From CAYSUS01 sp964434165 (GTDB lineage: Bacteria; Planctomycetota; Planctomycetia; Pirellulales; Thermoguttaceae), in the NCBI GenBank assembly GCA_964434165.1, contig CAYSUS010000067.1:1-40003 (forward strand): a DNA stretch of 40,003 nucleotides. The letters are read 5' to 3'. The notes under the pieces are model-generated. The model was given only the letters and a program-made list of their open reading frames with translations, made no database searches and was not told the DNA's origin. The position numbers were made by a program, and so were the translations under genes. Positions 38,583-40,003 of this stretch are shown here, in pieces (the stretch's first letter is position 1; every line of letters begins with the position of its first letter).

Positions 38583-40003
38583 ATGAATCCGAAGACCGAG
38601 TATCTGCATCAAGTCACCCGGCGGCACTTCCTCAAGGATTGCCAGCTTGCGCTGGGAGGCGTGGCCCTGGCGTCGCTGCTGGCTGGCGACTCTGCAGGCG
38701 CCGGGCGCGAGGCGGTCAACCCGCTGGCCCCGAAGAAGCCGCATTTCGAGCCCAAGGCCAGGCGGGTGATCTACCTTCACATGACCGGCTCGCCGCCGAA
38801 TTTGGACCTCTTCGACTACAAGCCCCGGCTCGTCGAGCGCGATGGCGAGGAATGCCCCGCGTCATTCCTCGAAGGACGGCGGTTCGCGTTCACCTCGGGC
38901 ACGCCCAAGCTGTTGGGCACGGTGCGCAAGTTCAGCCGGCACGGCGAGGCCGGCGTGTGGATGTCGGACGCGATCCCCCACCTCCACGGCGTGGCCGACG
39001 AGATGTGCGTGATCCGCTCGATGAACACCGACCAGTTCAACCACGCCCCGGCCGAGCTCCTGCTGTACACGGGCTCGCCGCGCCCGGGCCGGCCCTCGAT
39101 GGGATCGTGGGTCACGTACGGGCTGGGCTCGGAGAACGAAAACCTGCCCGGCTTCGTGGTGCTCATCTCCAGCGGCGTACAGCCCAACGGCGGCAAGAGC
39201 TCGTTCGACAGCGGTTTCCTGCCCTCAGTGTTCCAGGGCGTGCAGTGCCGGTCGAAGGGCGATCCGGTGCTGTACGTCTCGAACCCCGGTGGCATGGACC
39301 GCCCGATGCGCCGCCTCACGCTCGACGCCCTGCGCGATCTGAACGAGATGCAGGCCCGCGAGCTGGGCCATCCCGAGACGCTTACCCGCATCGCCCAGTA
39401 CGAGCTGGCCTTCCGCATGCAGACCTCCGTGCCCGAGGTGATGGACATCTCGCGCGAGCCGCAGGAGGTCCTGGATGCCTACGGCGCCACGCCCGGCCAG
39501 GCGAGCCTGGCCAACAACTGCCTCCTGGCCCGCCGCCTGGTCGAGAAGGGCGTCCGCTTCGTGCAGCTTTTCGACTGGGGATGGGATTTTCACGGCACGC
39601 GCCCGGAGACGGGCATCGGGGACGGCCTGACCCGCAAATGCGCGACCATGGACAAGCCGGTGGCGGCCCTGCTTGAGGACCTCCAGCAGCGGGGGCTGTT
39701 GGAGGAGACGCTCGTCGTCTGGGGCGGCGAGTTCGGCCGCACCCCGTTCCGCGAGGGACGAACCGCCAAGAGCAAAATCCTCGGCCGCGACCACTACCCC
39801 GACTGCTTCACGATGTGGCTGGCCGGGGGAGGGGTGAAGGCGCCGCTGGTGCTGGGCGCGACCGACGAGTTGGGCTTCAGCGTCGTCGAGGACAAGGTCC
39901 ACGTCCACGACTTGCAGGCCACGATCCTGCACCTTCTGGGGCTCGACCACATGCGCCTGACGTACCACTTCAAGGGCCGCGACTTCCGCCTGACCGACGT
40001 GCA
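38583..40003 (+). CDS. Tat-exported DUF1501 protein, 3' end beyond the window
   Basis: At least 473 residues are visible without a stop. The Tat signal is TRRHFLKDCQLALGGVALAS. The chain has the DUF1501 (alkaline phosphatase/sulfatase-like fold) marks: RRVIYLHMTGSPPNLDLFDY, MNTDQFNHAPAELLLYTGS, FDWGWDFHG, VVWGGEFGRTPF, GRDHYPDCFTMWLAGGGVK and HVHDLQATILHLLGLDHMRL. The last visible residues (GRDFRLTDV) are those that usually stand about 10-20 residues before the C-terminus, so the gene is nearly complete. AGGAG (38570-38574) supports the start. It follows the PSD1 gene by 62 bases and should share its message. The pair is a hallmark of planctomycetes; the DUF1501 reaction is unknown. Confidence 0.93.
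   Translation, partial: MNPKTEYLHQVTRRHFLKDCQLALGGVALASLLAGDSAGAGREAVNPLAPKKPHFEPKARRVIYLHMTGSPPNLDLFDYKPRLVERDGEECPASFLEGRRFAFTSGTPKLLGTVRKFSRHGEAGVWMSDAIPHLHGVADEMCVIRSMNTDQFNHAPAELLLYTGSPRPGRPSMGSWVTYGLGSENENLPGFVVLISSGVQPNGGKSSFDSGFLPSVFQGVQCRSKGDPVLYVSNPGGMDRPMRRLTLDALRDLNEMQARELGHPETLTRIAQYELAFRMQTSVPEVMDISREPQEVLDAYGATPGQASLANNCLLARRLVEKGVRFVQLFDWGWDFHGTRPETGIGDGLTRKCATMDKPVAALLEDLQQRGLLEETLVVWGGEFGRTPFREGRTAKSKILGRDHYPDCFTMWLAGGGVKAPLVLGATDELGFSVVEDKVHVHDLQATILHLLGLDHMRLTYHFKGRDFRLTDV

Noticed and set aside
1..40003. CRISPR arrays, rRNA genes, prophage or transposase genes
   Set aside because: No regular repeat-spacer pattern, no rRNA sequence and no transposase, integrase or phage structural motif was found on either strand.

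Overview
The window is high-GC bacterial DNA whose gene content points strongly to a planctomycete (phylum Planctomycetota). Markers are a PSD1/DUF1549/DUF1553 cytochrome-type protein paired with a DUF1501 Tat-exported protein at the right end, two Tat-exported Gfo/Idh/MocA oxidoreductases each next to a ThuA-like protein, secreted HEAT-repeat proteins, a LamG protein, a BNR-4/GH43-like carbohydrate cluster and many exported proteins of unknown function. About 31 protein genes and one tRNA can be supported. No rRNA, CRISPR array or intact insertion sequence is visible.

Layout. 1-5.8 kb: a LamG protein whose C-terminus looks cut short, a secreted HEAT protein, a SnoaL-like protein, a pair of REP-like palindromes, then a Gfo/Idh-ThuA pair. 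5.9-11.0 kb, minus strand: a compact four-gene operon with a WXG100-like protein, a coiled-coil protein with an acidic tail, a second WXG100-like protein and a 1306-residue membrane-anchored FtsK/SpoIIIE-type ATPase. It sits behind a good sigma70-type promoter whose spacer holds a 15-bp palindrome. This is the most interesting part of the window: it looks like a minimal type VII (ESX-like) secretion locus, without any of the accessory membrane proteins of the actinobacterial or Firmicutes systems. 11.2-14.1 kb: an M19 dipeptidase, an SDR protein lacking the catalytic Tyr, and a fasciclin protein ending at a perfect 13-bp hairpin. 14.1-19.5 kb, minus strand: a membrane fusion protein, an RND pump and a TetR regulator in one operon, with an inverted repeat upstream that suits a TetR operator.

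19.7-24.5 kb, minus strand: a HEAT protein, a second Gfo/Idh-ThuA pair and an SBP56/methanethiol-oxidase family protein. 24.8-28.1 kb: a zinc-ribbon membrane protein of unknown function, two tandem Spy/LTXXQ-like periplasmic proteins, and a selenocysteine tRNA (anticodon TCA) with its own promoter. 28.1-35.9 kb, minus strand: an HdeD-like membrane protein and a run of exported proteins (BNR-4 propeller, GH43/117-like propeller, a tandem double-FAD oxidoreductase with HEAT tail, a beta-rich protein) that looks like a carbohydrate-processing cluster. 36.1-40.0 kb: the PSD1 and DUF1501 pair, the latter cut off by the window end.

The genes suggest a free-living, polysaccharide-degrading lifestyle with much sugar chemistry in the periplasm: keto-sugar type oxidoreductases, ThuA proteins and propeller hydrolases. 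Efflux and a putative type VII-like export system act at the inner membrane. The functional assignments rest on motifs and family knowledge recalled without database searches.
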